From Streptomyces vietnamensis (lineage in GTDB: Bacteria; Actinomycetota; Actinomycetes; Streptomycetales; Streptomycetaceae): a DNA stretch of 64,000 bases. The DNA is taken from assembly GCF_000830005.1 (NCBI RefSeq), contig NZ_CP010407.1, positions 7,080,001-7,144,000 of the forward strand. Reading direction: 5' to 3'. Of the stretch, positions 8,532 to 17,055 are shown in pieces. The first letter of the stretch is position 1; each line of letters starts with the position of its first letter. A program made the position numbers and the translations under genes. The notes under the pieces were generated by a model. That model did not search any database. It was not told the DNA's origin and saw only the letters and a program-made list of their open reading frames with translations.

Positions 8532-10853
8532 TCAGGAGGCGGGCGCGATCGTCACCTTGACGTGCTTCATGATCGGCTGGTCGCTCTGGGTGCTGTAGTC
8601 GCCCAGGGCGCACAGCACGTTCATCTCCGGCATGTAGCCGGCGGCGCAGCCGCGCGGGATGTCGTACGGCACGGCCAGATAGCCCTTCAGGTACCGCTCG
8701 CTGCCGTCCTTCGCGGTGCTCGTGATGTCGACCGGACCCATGTCGGCGATCCCGCGCTCGCGCATGTCCGCCCGGTTCATGAAGACCAGCGTGCGGCAGT
8801 TCTTGATGCCCCGGTAGCGGTCGTCGTCCGAGTAGATGGTGGTGTTCCACTGGTCGTGGGAGCGCATGGTGCCGAGCGCCAGGGTGCCGGCGGCGGGCAC
8901 CACGTCGGGCAGTTCGGCGCTGGAGAACTCGGCGCGCCCGGACGGGGTGAGGAAGACCAGTTCGCGGGCGGGCTGCTTGATGCGGAAGCCGAGCGGCAGC
9001 CGTACCCGCCGGTTGAAGTCCTCGAAGCCGTCGAGCGCGCGGGCCATGGTGTCCCGGATGCGGTCGTAGTCCTCGACGTACCACTCCCAGGGCGTGGCGC
9101 TGTCGGGCAGCGCGGCGCGCGCCATGCCGGCGATGATGGCCGGTTCGGAGAGCAGGTGCGGCGAGGCGGGCTTCTTCATGCCGATGGACAGGTGCACCAT
9201 GCTCATCGAGTCCTCGACCGAGGTGCTCTGGATGCCCTTGCGCTGGTGGTCCTTCTCGGTCCGGCCGAGGCAGGGCAGGATGAGCGCCTGGCGGCCGTGC
9301 ACGATGTGGCTGCGGTTCAGCTTGGTGCTGACCTGGACGGTGAGCTCGCAGTTGCGCAGTGCCGCGTAGGTGTACGGGGTGTCGGGGGCGGCGAGCGCGA
9401 AGTTGCCGCCCATGCCGACGAAGACCTTGATGTCGCCGTCGTGCATGGCCTTGATGCTGTTGACGGTGTCCTTGCCGTGCGCGCGGGGCGGATCGATCCC
9501 GCAGACCTCGGCGAGCCGGTCGAGGAACTCCTCGCCGGGACGGTGGTCGATGCCGCAGGTGCGGTTGCCCTGGACGTTGCTGTGGCCGCGTACGGGGGAG
9601 GGGCCCGCGCCCTCCCGGCCGAGGTTGCCGCGGAGCAGCAGCAGGTTGACGATCTCCCGGACGGTGTCGACGCCGTGCTCGTGCTGGGTGATGCCGAGGC
9701 ACCAGCTGACGATGGAGCGGTCGGCCTCCCCGTACACCCGTGCGGCCTTGAGGATGTCGTCCCTGCTCAGCCCGGACTGCCGTTCCAGCTCCTCCCACGG
9801 CGTGGCCTCGCACAGGGCGCGGTACTCCTCGAAGCCGGAGGTGTGCCGCTCGACGAACTCCCGGTCCAGGGCCTTCGGGTCGGTCGACGACTGCTCCAGG
9901 ATCGCCTTCGCCATGCCCCGTACGAGCGCCATGTCGCCGCCGATGCGCGGCTGGAGGTTGAGCGTGCTGGTCTTCGTCGTCTTGAACAGGGCCATGTCCG
10001 TGAAGTCGTGCGGGACGATGGTCCGGGTGGCGGCGGCCTCGACGAGCGGGTTGACGTGCACGATCTGGGCGCCGCGGTCGTGGGCCTCGGCGAGGGCGGT
10101 GAGCATCCGGGGCGCGTTCGAGGCGGCGTTGACGCCGAAGATGAACAGCGCGTCCGCGGTCTCCCAGTCCTGGAGGTCGACCGTGCCCTTGCCGGTGCCC
10201 AGGGAGGCCTGGAGGGCGCGGCCACTGGCCTCGTGGCACATGTTGGAGCAGTCGGGCAGGTTGTTGGTGCCCAGCTCGCGGGCCATCAGCTGGTAGAGGA
10301 AGGTGGCCTCGTTGCCGAGCCGGCCCGAGGTGTAGAACGTGGCCCGGTTCGGGTCGTCGAGGCCGCGCAGGGTGCGGCCGACGAGCGCGAAGGCCTCCTT
10401 CCAGCTGATCGGGACGTAGTGGTCCGACTCCGCGTCGTAGACCATCGGCTCGGTGAGGCGGCCCTCGTTCTCCAGGTCGTAGTCGCTCCACCCGGCGAGC
10501 TCGGTCACCGAGTGGGCGGCGAAGAACTCGCGCCCGACCCGCTTGCGGGTCATCTCCCAGGTGACGTGCTTGATGCCGTTCTCGCAGATGTCCAGGTGGA
10601 GGCCCTTGGTGTCGTCGGGCCAGGCGCAGCCGGGACAGTCGAAGCCGGTGTTCTCGTGGTTCATCCGCATGATCGCGCGCGGTCCGTCGACGAGCGCGCC
10701 CTCGCGCACGAGGAAGTTCGTCACGCTCTTCGCGGCGCCCCAGCCGGCGGCCGGGTGGTGGTACGGACGGAACTCGGGGTCGCCCTCGGGGGTCGGTCCC
10801 ACCCGGGGTTCCCGCTCGTCCTGGGCGGTGGTCTCGTCCTGGTCGGTGCTCAA
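8532..10853 (-). CDS. Second FdhF/YdeP-family molybdopterin oxidoreductase
   Basis: This 773-residue protein is a paralogue of the product of 1316-3709. It shares CPGCAWPDD, ENGIKH, EGRLTEPMV, NNLPDCSNMCHEASG and the C-terminal RSHDQWNTTIY block. The reading frame is closed by a stop nine bases upstream of 10853, so the TTG there is the first possible start; AGAGGGTG lies ahead of it. No signal peptide is present. It converges on the FUSC gene with seven bases between stops and is divergent from the DyP operon. Two paralogues flanking one cofactor cluster suggest different substrates or electron partners. Neither substrate can be read from sequence. Confidence 0.88.
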   Translation of the reverse strand: MSTDQDETTAQDEREPRVGPTPEGDPEFRPYHHPAAGWGAAKSVTNFLVREGALVDGPRAIMRMNHENTGFDCPGCAWPDDTKGLHLDICENGIKHVTWEMTRKRVGREFFAAHSVTELAGWSDYDLENEGRLTEPMVYDAESDHYVPISWKEAFALVGRTLRGLDDPNRATFYTSGRLGNEATFLYQLMARELGTNNLPDCSNMCHEASGRALQASLGTGKGTVDLQDWETADALFIFGVNAASNAPRMLTALAEAHDRGAQIVHVNPLVEAAATRTIVPHDFTDMALFKTTKTSTLNLQPRIGGDMALVRGMAKAILEQSSTDPKALDREFVERHTSGFEEYRALCEATPWEELERQSGLSRDDILKAARVYGEADRSIVSWCLGITQHEHGVDTVREIVNLLLLRGNLGREGAGPSPVRGHSNVQGNRTCGIDHRPGEEFLDRLAEVCGIDPPRAHGKDTVNSIKAMHDGDIKVFVGMGGNFALAAPDTPYTYAALRNCELTVQVSTKLNRSHIVHGRQALILPCLGRTEKDHQRKGIQSTSVEDSMSMVHLSIGMKKPASPHLLSEPAIIAGMARAALPDSATPWEWYVEDYDRIRDTMARALDGFEDFNRRVRLPLGFRIKQPARELVFLTPSGRAEFSSAELPDVVPAAGTLALGTMRSHDQWNTTIYSDDDRYRGIKNCRTLVFMNRADMRERGIADMGPVDITSTAKDGSERYLKGYLAVPYDIPRGCAAGYMPEMNVLCALGDYSTQSDQPIMKHVKVTIAPAS

Positions 10854-10937
10854 GGCGTTTCACCCTCTCGCCCTGCGGACGCATGGGCATGGTGGGACAT
10901 GAGGACCCCTTCGGGCAGGCTAAACCCGCTGTTCGGC

Positions 10938-11023
10938 GCCTGCCACTCAACGGCGGAGGGGCCTGCCACTCAACGGCGGAGCCTGCCGCTCAACGGCGGA
11001 GACGCCTGCCGCTCAACGGTGGA
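10938..11023. repeat. Four direct repeats of a 20-nt unit in the oxidoreductase/DyP divergent spacer
   Basis: The unit GCCTGCCACTCAACGGCGGA occurs at 10938-10957, 10961-10980, 10981-11000 and 11004-11023. Copies 3 and 4 have G for A at position 8, and copy 4 has T for C at position 17. Start-to-start spacing is 23, 20 and 23 bases, about two helical turns. The arrangement could serve as a multi-site operator, but no regulator is identified. Confidence 0.85.
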
Positions 11024-11080
11024 GGGGCCCGCGTCGGGCTGCGTGCCCGATCATGCCCACCTACGCTGACGCTGTCCCTT

Positions 11081-11110
11081 TCGTGCTGTTTTCCGTCGTG
11101 CTGTTTTCCG
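11081..11110 (+). repeat. Exact 15-nt tandem duplication upstream of the DyP gene
   Basis: TCGTGCTGTTTTCCG is present twice without a gap, ending ten bases before the DyP start codon and just before its GGGAG ribosome binding site. It may be part of the promoter or simply a slippage duplication. Confidence 0.8.
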
Positions 11111-11120
11111 TGGGAGCGCC

Positions 11121-12110
11121 ATGGTCGTACCCCAGTCCGTCGTCGCCCCGCCCTCGCGTGCGGCCGTCTTCCTGGTGGCCACCGTCAACCCGGGCGGCGA
11201 GACCGTGGTGCGGGAGGCGCTCCAGGACCTGACGGGACTGACCCGTTCGGTGGCGTTCCGTGCCCCCGACGCGTACCTCACCTGCGTCGCCGGCATCGGC
11301 TCCGAGGGATGGGACCGGCTCGTCGGCGGTCCCCGCCCCCGCGAGCTGCACCCCTTCCCGCCCCTGCGGGGCCCCCGCCACCGCGCCCCGGCCACCCCCG
11401 GCGACCTGCTCTTCCACCTGCGGGCCCGGCGCCTGGACCTGTGCTTCGAACTGGCCCGGCACATCGTGGCCGCCCTGGGCGGCGCGGTGACCGTCGTCGA
11501 CGAGGTGCACGGCTTCGCGTACTTCGACGACCGCGACCTGCTCGGTTTCGTCGACGGCAGCGAGAACCCCGAGGGCGTGACGGCCGCCGACGCGGTCCAC
11601 ATCGGCGACGAGGACCCGGACTTCCGGGGCGGCAGCTATGTCGTCGTGCAGAAGTACGTGCACGACATGGCGGCCTGGGACGCGCTCACCGTCGAGCAGC
11701 AGGAGCACGTCATCGGGCGCGGCAAAGGCTCCAACATCGAACTGTCCGACGACGTCAAGCCCGCGGACTCGCACGTCGCCCTGAACACGATCACCGACGA
11801 GAACGGCGTCCAGCAGCAGATCTTCCGCGCGAACATGCCCTTCGGGCAGATCGGCAGCGGCGAGTTCGGCACCTACTTCATCGGCTACGCGCGCACCCCC
11901 GCCGTCACCGAGCGGATGCTCCGCAACATGTTCCTCGGAGACCCGCCCGGCACCACCGACCGCATCCTCGACTTCTCCCGGGCCGTGACCGGCGGCCTCT
12001 TCTTCGTGCCGAGCGCCGACCTCCTCGACGACCTCCCCGCCCCCTCGGCCGCCGCGGCGCCCGGGGAGTCCCTGGGCATCGGCAGCCTGAAAGGAGCGCA
12101 AGCCCCATGA
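11121..12110 (+). CDS. DyP-type haem peroxidase, encapsulin cargo
   Basis: The 329-residue product is a dye-decolourising peroxidase. The GFVDGSENPEG motif carries the distal-pocket aspartate (about residue 145) and the proximal haem-ligand histidine is probably in DSHVALN (about residue 218). The C-terminus ends in SLGIGSLKG plus a few residues, which matches the known cargo-loading peptide that binds the inner face of family 1 encapsulins. There is no Tat or Sec signal. Its stop overlaps the encapsulin ATG. GGGAG lies six bases upstream of the start. Enzyme class and packaging are well supported; the natural substrate is not known. Confidence 0.95.
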   Translation: MVVPQSVVAPPSRAAVFLVATVNPGGETVVREALQDLTGLTRSVAFRAPDAYLTCVAGIGSEGWDRLVGGPRPRELHPFPPLRGPRHRAPATPGDLLFHLRARRLDLCFELARHIVAALGGAVTVVDEVHGFAYFDDRDLLGFVDGSENPEGVTAADAVHIGDEDPDFRGGSYVVVQKYVHDMAAWDALTVEQQEHVIGRGKGSNIELSDDVKPADSHVALNTITDENGVQQQIFRANMPFGQIGSGEFGTYFIGYARTPAVTERMLRNMFLGDPPGTTDRILDFSRAVTGGLFFVPSADLLDDLPAPSAAAAPGESLGIGSLKGAQAP

Positions 12111-12922
12111 CGTCCCCCGAGTCCACCAGCAACCTCCACCGCGAACTCGCCCCGATCACCGCCGCAGCGTGGGCCGAGATCGAGGAGGAGGCCCGCCGCA
12201 CCTTCCGCCGCAACGTCGCCGGCCGCCGCGTCGTCGACGTCCCCGACCCGGCCGGGCCGGAGCTCTCCGCCGTCGGCACCGGCCACCTCTCCGACCTGAC
12301 GGCGCCCGCACCCGGCGTCACGGCACGGCTCCGCGAGGCCCGGCCCCTCGTCGAGCTCAGGGTGCCGTTCACCGTCGACCGGGCCGCCGTCGACGACGTC
12401 GAGCGCGGCTCGAAGGACTCCGACTGGCAGCCCGTCAAGGACGCGGCCCGCGTCCTGGCGCTCATCGAGGACCGCATGGTCTTCGAGGGGTACGAGGCCG
12501 CCGGGGTCGAAGGGCTGCGCGCCCGCAGCTCCAACGCGGTGCTGCGGCTGCCCACCGAACCCCGCGACTACCCCGACGCCGTCAGCCGGGCCCTCACCGC
12601 CCTGCGGCTCGCCGGCGTCGACGGCCCGTACGCGCTGCTGCTCGGCGCCGACCAGTACCGGGCCGTCAGCGAGACCTCCGACCACGGCTATCCGATCGCG
12701 GCCCACCTCGCCCGGATGCTCGACGGCTCCCCGATCTGGGCGCCCGCCCTCGACGGCGGCTTCGTCCTCTCCACCCGGGGCGGCGACTTCGAACTGCGCA
12801 TCGGCCAGGACGTGGCGATCGGCTACACCTCGCACGACGCGACCGGCGTCGAGCTGTACCTCCAGGAGACCCTGACGTTCCTCACGTACACGGACGAGGC
12901 CGTCGTCGTCCTGGAGCCCTGA
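12107..12922 (+). CDS. Family 1 encapsulin nanocompartment shell protein
   Basis: The 271-residue chain has the encapsulin (linocin M18/HK97-fold) layout. It has an N-terminal helix LHRELAPITAAAWAEIEEEA, a central SKDSDWQPVKDAA/EDRMVFEGYEAAGVEGL region, and a C-terminal GGDFELRIGQDVAIGYTS block with LYLQETLTF. These proteins self-assemble into an icosahedral shell around a cargo enzyme. The ATG overlaps the DyP stop (ATGA), giving tight coupling with the cargo. Length and motifs are full, so the shell should be functional. Confidence 0.95.
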   Translation: MTSPESTSNLHRELAPITAAAWAEIEEEARRTFRRNVAGRRVVDVPDPAGPELSAVGTGHLSDLTAPAPGVTARLREARPLVELRVPFTVDRAAVDDVERGSKDSDWQPVKDAARVLALIEDRMVFEGYEAAGVEGLRARSSNAVLRLPTEPRDYPDAVSRALTALRLAGVDGPYALLLGADQYRAVSETSDHGYPIAAHLARMLDGSPIWAPALDGGFVLSTRGGDFELRIGQDVAIGYTSHDATGVELYLQETLTFLTYTDEAVVVLEP

Positions 12923-12925
12923 GCC

Positions 12926-13570
12926 GTGGCCCGACGGCTGTCCGGCGCCGTGCCCCGGCTCGCCGCCTCGGCGCTCGCCGGCGCGGCGACCGGCGCCCTC
13001 GTCGCCGCCCTCGCCCACCACGCGCCCCTGGGCGTCCTCGCCGGGATCGCCACGGCCGAGACCCTCTTCGTCGTCACCGGCTGGCTCGTCCTGTGGCCCA
13101 TGGACGCCACCACGACCCACCGCAACGTCCGGCGCGAGGAGTTCCGGCCCGTCGTCGAGGAACTCGTCGTCGTCGCGACCTCCCTGTGCGGGCTCGTCGG
13201 CATCGTCGTCCTGCTCCTGGTGGGCAAGAAGACCGACCTGAGCCACGCGGCGGCCGCGACGGCGCTCTGCGGCGTCTTCATGGCCTGGGCGGCGCTCCAC
13301 CTGATGTACGCCACCCGATACGCGTACCTCTACTACGCCCTGAAACCCGGCGGCGGGATCGACTTCAACTCCCCGTCCCCGCCGCGGTACAGCGACTTCC
13401 TCTACTTCAGCTTCAACCTCGGCATGACCTACCAGGTCTCCGACACGAACGTCTCCAGCCCCACGGTCCGCTCGGTCGTCCTGCGGCACTGCCTGCTGTC
13501 GTACGTCTTCGGGGCGAGCATCCTGGCCACCACCATCAACCTGGTCTCCGGCATCGTCACGGGCGGCTGA
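12926..13570 (+). CDS. DUF1345-like integral membrane protein
   Basis: The 214-residue product has about five hydrophobic helices and a conserved-looking central segment ([21 protein letters not shown]), which resembles DUF1345 proteins. The GTG start lies three bases after the encapsulin stop, so it probably belongs to the same operon. Function is unknown. A role in delivering substrate or sensing stress for the DyP compartment would be inference only. Confidence 0.75.
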   Translation: MARRLSGAVPRLAASALAGAATGALVAALAHHAPLGVLAGIATAETLFVVTGWLVLWPMDATTTHRNVRREEFRPVVEELVVVATSLCGLVGIVVLLLVGKKTDLSHAAAATALCGVFMAWAALHLMYATRYAYLYYALKPGGGIDFNSPSPPRYSDFLYFSFNLGMTYQVSDTNVSSPTVRSVVLRHCLLSYVFGASILATTINLVSGIVTGG

Positions 13571-13588
13571 GCCGTGCCCTGCGGACGT

Positions 13589-14410
13589 TCAGCGCCGCCA
13601 CCACGGCTCGCGTACGTAGCGGCTCTCCTCGCTCGTGCACCCGAGGCCGTCGGAGATCTGCTCCGAGTCCAGGTTCCAGCCGACGACGCCGTTGCCCTTG
13701 CGGCTCAGCTCGATCAGACGGTCGCTCTCCGTCCGTGTGCCGTACGTGACCCGGCACTCGACGATCGACGTCCACGCCTGCCCGTCGAGCGCCGAGACGA
13801 ACGCCAGGAACGGCAGTACGAGCACCGTCAGGGACAGCGCCACCCACTGCTCCACACCGGCGGCCCGGCGCAGCCAGGAGGGCGGCCGGTAGCCGGGGTC
13901 GTGATGGGCCTGCTCCTGGCCGTGCCGGTGGTGCGGCCGGCGCCGGCCCGTGCGGTACTCCACGACCACGCCCTGCCGCAGCGCGAAGGCGGCGAGCCCC
14001 GTGGCGAGGCCCCACCAGGGTCCGAAGAAACAGGCGTCGACGACGCCCACGGCGACCGGGTTGACGAGCGTGAGTGCCACCCGCCGGACGGCCCGTGCGG
14101 TCCCGCTCCCGAGGGGGACCGCCCCGCGCGCGGCGAACAGGGCGAAGACCACGCGGGAGAAGACGATGCCGAGCACCGACCCGAGGAGCGGATCCGTGAT
14201 CACCATGCCGATCAGGACGTCCGGCCAGTTCCCCGGTTCCATGCCGACGAGCACGTCGCGTACGGCGTCGCCGCCGCCGACCGTGTACGCGAGCTTCGTG
14301 ACGGGCACCGCGACGGCCAGCGCCACCAGGACCGTGTGCCCGGGGCCGCCCTTGCGGTCGGCCTCCCGGATCTGCTGATGGCCGGGCCCGGGGGAAGCGG
14401 TTTCCGGCAC
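13589..14410 (-). CDS. Hypothetical membrane protein
   Basis: I do not recognise this 273-residue protein. It has several hydrophobic segments (about residues 25-45, 65-95, 115-145 and 190-210), a His/Arg-rich cytoplasmic-looking stretch (RRRPHHRHGQEQAHH) and a soluble C-terminal part with two cysteines that could pair outside the cell. The GTG start lies four bases after the stop of the Gre-type gene, so the two are probably cotranscribed. It converges on the DUF1345 gene. Confidence 0.7.
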   Translation of the reverse strand: MPETASPGPGHQQIREADRKGGPGHTVLVALAVAVPVTKLAYTVGGGDAVRDVLVGMEPGNWPDVLIGMVITDPLLGSVLGIVFSRVVFALFAARGAVPLGSGTARAVRRVALTLVNPVAVGVVDACFFGPWWGLATGLAAFALRQGVVVEYRTGRRRPHHRHGQEQAHHDPGYRPPSWLRRAAGVEQWVALSLTVLVLPFLAFVSALDGQAWTSIVECRVTYGTRTESDRLIELSRKGNGVVGWNLDSEQISDGLGCTSEESRYVREPWWRR

Positions 14411-14414
14411 GCCG

Positions 14415-14879
14415 TCAGCCGAGCGAGACCACGACCGCGGTCGCCCGGCCCTCGGGTGTGTCGTACGTGACGGTGTCGCCGGCGCGGTGGCCGAGCAGGG
14501 CCTTGCCGAGCGGGCTGTCGGCGGTGACCAGGGTCGCGTCGAGGGCGTTCGCGAGCTCGCCGATCTGGACGGTCGACTCGGTGCCGTCCGCGAACCGCAC
14601 GGTCACGCTGCTGCCCACGCGGACCGCGTCGGTGGACGGAGCCCCCGCCACGGCCCCCTCTCGGAGCCGCCCCTCGATCTCGGTGATGCGGCCGGCGAGC
14701 CGGTCGAGCTCGTCGGCGCGCTGCAACTCGTCGGCCTGGTCCGCCCGGTCGCCGACCTCGTCGCCACCGCCGTCCCGCAGCGTGACGGCGACGGCCTCGC
14801 GTTCGGTGCGCAGATCGGCGAGCTCGCGCTCCAGTGCCTCACGGGCGACGGCGCTGAGGGGCTCGGGTCCACCGGTCAT
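14415..14879 (-). CDS. GreA/GreB-family transcription elongation factor
   Basis: The 154-residue product has the two-domain Gre layout. An N-terminal antiparallel coiled coil (residues 1-75, with REALERELADLRTERE and ADELDRLAGRITEIEGRL) is followed by a C-terminal FKBP-like domain (VRVGSSVTVRFADG and SPLGKALLGHRAGDTVTYDTPEG). Gre factors insert the coiled-coil tip into the RNA polymerase secondary channel to rescue backtracked complexes. The tip holds the acidic run GGGDEVGDRADQ. It is probably a second, non-housekeeping Gre protein. Confidence 0.87.
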   Translation of the reverse strand: MTGGPEPLSAVAREALERELADLRTEREAVAVTLRDGGGDEVGDRADQADELQRADELDRLAGRITEIEGRLREGAVAGAPSTDAVRVGSSVTVRFADGTESTVQIGELANALDATLVTADSPLGKALLGHRAGDTVTYDTPEGRATAVVVSLG

Positions 14880-14980
14880 TGCTGCTCCCGATTCTGCGGC
14901 GGCACGGACGCGTGCCGGGGATCATTCAGGACAATTCGGAGATTATCAGTCAGGTGGTGGAGGGGGGCGGGGGACGCGCG

Positions 14981-16222
14981 TCAGCTCCCGCTCGGACTCG
15001 GCCCGGGCTCCGTCACCGGGATGTCGAAGACGTGGTCCGGGGTCACGATCCGGGTGATCGCCTGCCCGAAGAGCGTGCTGGGCTCGTTGTTGTCGTGCAG
15101 CACGTCCGTGTTGAGGAGGACGACCAGGGTGGCCTTCGCCTCCGGCAGATAGATCGTGAGCGACTCGTAGCCCGGCAGGGAGCCGTTGTGGCCGATCCAG
15201 CCCTGGATGTCGAAGATGCCGAGGCCGTAGCCCGCGCCGGGGATGCCCGAGGGGTACGTCTTCAGCCGCTCGGCCTGCGTCTTCGGCGTCAGCAGGGTGC
15301 CGGTCGCGACCACCCGGGCCCAGGTGCGCAGGTCCTGGAGGTCGGAGATCATCGCACCGGCCGCCCAGCCCCAGGAGGGGTTCCAGTCGGTGGAGTCCTC
15401 CAGCTTCCCGGAGGCGGTCTGCACGGTGTAGCCGTGGGCGTGCGGGCTCGGGAACGCCGCGTCCGTCGGGAACACCGTGTGGCGCAGCCCCGCCGGCTCG
15501 ATCACGTTCTTCTGGATGAACTCGTGCAGCGGCGTCCCGCTGACCTTCTCCACGACCAGGCCGAGCAGGATCAGGTTGGTGTTGCAGTAGTCGAACTCGG
15601 CGCCCGGCTGGAACTGGATCGGGTGCTTGAACGAGTAGGCGAGCAACTCCTGCGGGGTGAACGGCCGGTAGGGATCGGAGGTGAGCGCCTTGTAGAAGCC
15701 CTCGTCCGCCGAGTAGTTGAAGAGACCGCTGCGCATGGAGGCGAGGTTGCGCAGGGTGATGTGGTCGCCGTTCGGCACGCCGTCCACGTACTTCGAGATC
15801 GGGTCGTCGACGCCCACCTCGCCCCGGTCGACCAGTTCGAGCAGGGCGGTCACCGTGAACGTCTTGGTCTCGCTGCCGATCCGCATGTAGAGCCCGGGGT
15901 TCATCGGCTGCCCCGTCGCCTTGTCGGCGACGCCGAAGGAGCGGATGTACGTGCCCTTGCCGGGCGCCGAGAGGCCGACCGTGACGCCCGGGACGCCCGT
16001 CTCCTTCATCACGTCCTGGACCGCCCGGTCCAGACGGGCGGCGACGGCCGGGGTGAGTTCCGGGAACCCGGCGTCCGCCGAGGGGGAGGGGGCCGCCACG
16101 AGGGCGGCGGGGCCGGGGGGTTCGGCGGCGAGGGCCGCACCCGCGCCGACGGGGGCGACGAGGATCCCCAGGGCCGCGAAGGCCGCGCAGACGCGCCGGT
16201 TCCGTGTGTGCGAGTACCTCAC
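14981..16222 (-). CDS. Secreted serine hydrolase (beta-lactamase/D-Ala-D-Ala carboxypeptidase family)
   Basis: The 413-residue protein has an export signal (basic start, then CAAFAALGILVAPVGAGA and ALAA) and the class C-type penicillin-binding fold. The catalytic S-x-T-K motif is GSETKTFT, the second motif is probably the YCNTN block, and the third H-x-G element is HNGSLPG. I chose the GTG at 16222 because CAGGAGG lies six bases upstream and the signal peptide starts there. The substrate could be peptidoglycan peptides, D-amino-acid peptides or esters; the family does not decide this. Confidence 0.88.
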   Translation of the reverse strand: MRYSHTRNRRVCAAFAALGILVAPVGAGAALAAEPPGPAALVAAPSPSADAGFPELTPAVAARLDRAVQDVMKETGVPGVTVGLSAPGKGTYIRSFGVADKATGQPMNPGLYMRIGSETKTFTVTALLELVDRGEVGVDDPISKYVDGVPNGDHITLRNLASMRSGLFNYSADEGFYKALTSDPYRPFTPQELLAYSFKHPIQFQPGAEFDYCNTNLILLGLVVEKVSGTPLHEFIQKNVIEPAGLRHTVFPTDAAFPSPHAHGYTVQTASGKLEDSTDWNPSWGWAAGAMISDLQDLRTWARVVATGTLLTPKTQAERLKTYPSGIPGAGYGLGIFDIQGWIGHNGSLPGYESLTIYLPEAKATLVVLLNTDVLHDNNEPSTLFGQAITRIVTPDHVFDIPVTEPGPSPSGS

Positions 16223-16342
16223 GGCAGGCCTCCTGACCGGCCGGGGACAACACTCCACCTCCAGGCTAGGTCGGCGCGGACACCCCCGCATCGCGACCCG
16301 GCCCGTCTGTTAGGTTGCGGTTCTTTGCCACCAGGGCTTCGT

Positions 16343-16361
16343 CCCGGGGATTAGCCCCGGG
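16343..16361. promoter_or_regulatory. GC hairpin upstream of the maltokinase-cap-like gene
   Basis: CCCGGGG and CCCCGGG flank a five-base ATTAG loop in the leader of the downstream gene. A TAGGTT hexamer near 16311 could be its -10. The hairpin may be a leader structure or an operator; it lacks a U-tract. Confidence 0.4.
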
Positions 16362-16397
16362 GTTCTTCGCCCCAGGTCAGAGAGGGAGATGCGCACG

Positions 16398-17048
16398 ATG
16401 GCCGTCATCCACCACACCACGATGCAGCCCACCAAACTGGAGCTGCTCGCCGAGTGGCTGCCCAGCCGCGCCTGGTACGCCGGCGGAGCCGACGCGCCGA
16501 GCCCGGCCAAGGCGGGCGGCTTCCGGCTCGACGACCCCGAGGGCGAGGTCGGCATCGAGTTCATGGCGGTCACCGACGGCACCGGCCCCGACGCGGTCAC
16601 CTACCTGGTCCCCATGACCTACCGCGGCGCGCCCCTGGAAGGCGCCGAGCACGCCCTCATCGGCACCTCCGAGCACGGCGTCCTCGGCACGCGCTGGATC
16701 TACGACGGCACCCACGACCCGGTGCTCGTCGCCCAGTTGTACGCCCTGCTCGCCGGCCGCGCCGAGGCCCAGGCGCAGTCCGTCGACGACACGATCGACC
16801 CGACCGTCGCCGCCTCGCTCGACGCCCCGGGGACCGACGCGGAGCTCGTACGGGTCGAGGACGGCCCCGACCACACCGACCTGGTCGTACGGGAGACCGG
16901 CGCGGCCACGCCGCTGACACTCCGGGTGCGGCGCGTCCTGGGCGACGGCGCGGACGGCGGACCGGGCCGCGGCCGGGTCACGGCCGAGTGGCGCCTCGCC
17001 GACGGGACCACCGCCCGCGGCGCGTACGCCGTCGCCCTCGCCGAGTAG
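16398..17048 (+). CDS. Maltokinase N-terminal cap-like domain protein
   Basis: The 216-residue product resembles the free-standing actinobacterial proteins related to the N-terminal cap of maltokinase, often mislabelled as alpha-glucan branching protein. It has TKLELLAEWLPSRAWY at the start, then a beta-rich section (YLVPMTYRGAPLEGAEHAL, GTSEHGVLGTRWIYDG). No kinase catalytic domain follows. The ATG at 16398 is preferred to the ATG at 16389 because GAGGGAG lies nine bases upstream of it, while it abuts the earlier one. Function is unknown. Confidence 0.72.
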   Translation: MAVIHHTTMQPTKLELLAEWLPSRAWYAGGADAPSPAKAGGFRLDDPEGEVGIEFMAVTDGTGPDAVTYLVPMTYRGAPLEGAEHALIGTSEHGVLGTRWIYDGTHDPVLVAQLYALLAGRAEAQAQSVDDTIDPTVAASLDAPGTDAELVRVEDGPDHTDLVVRETGAATPLTLRVRRVLGDGADGGPGRGRVTAEWRLADGTTARGAYAVALAE

Positions 17049-17055
17049 CCGCGCC

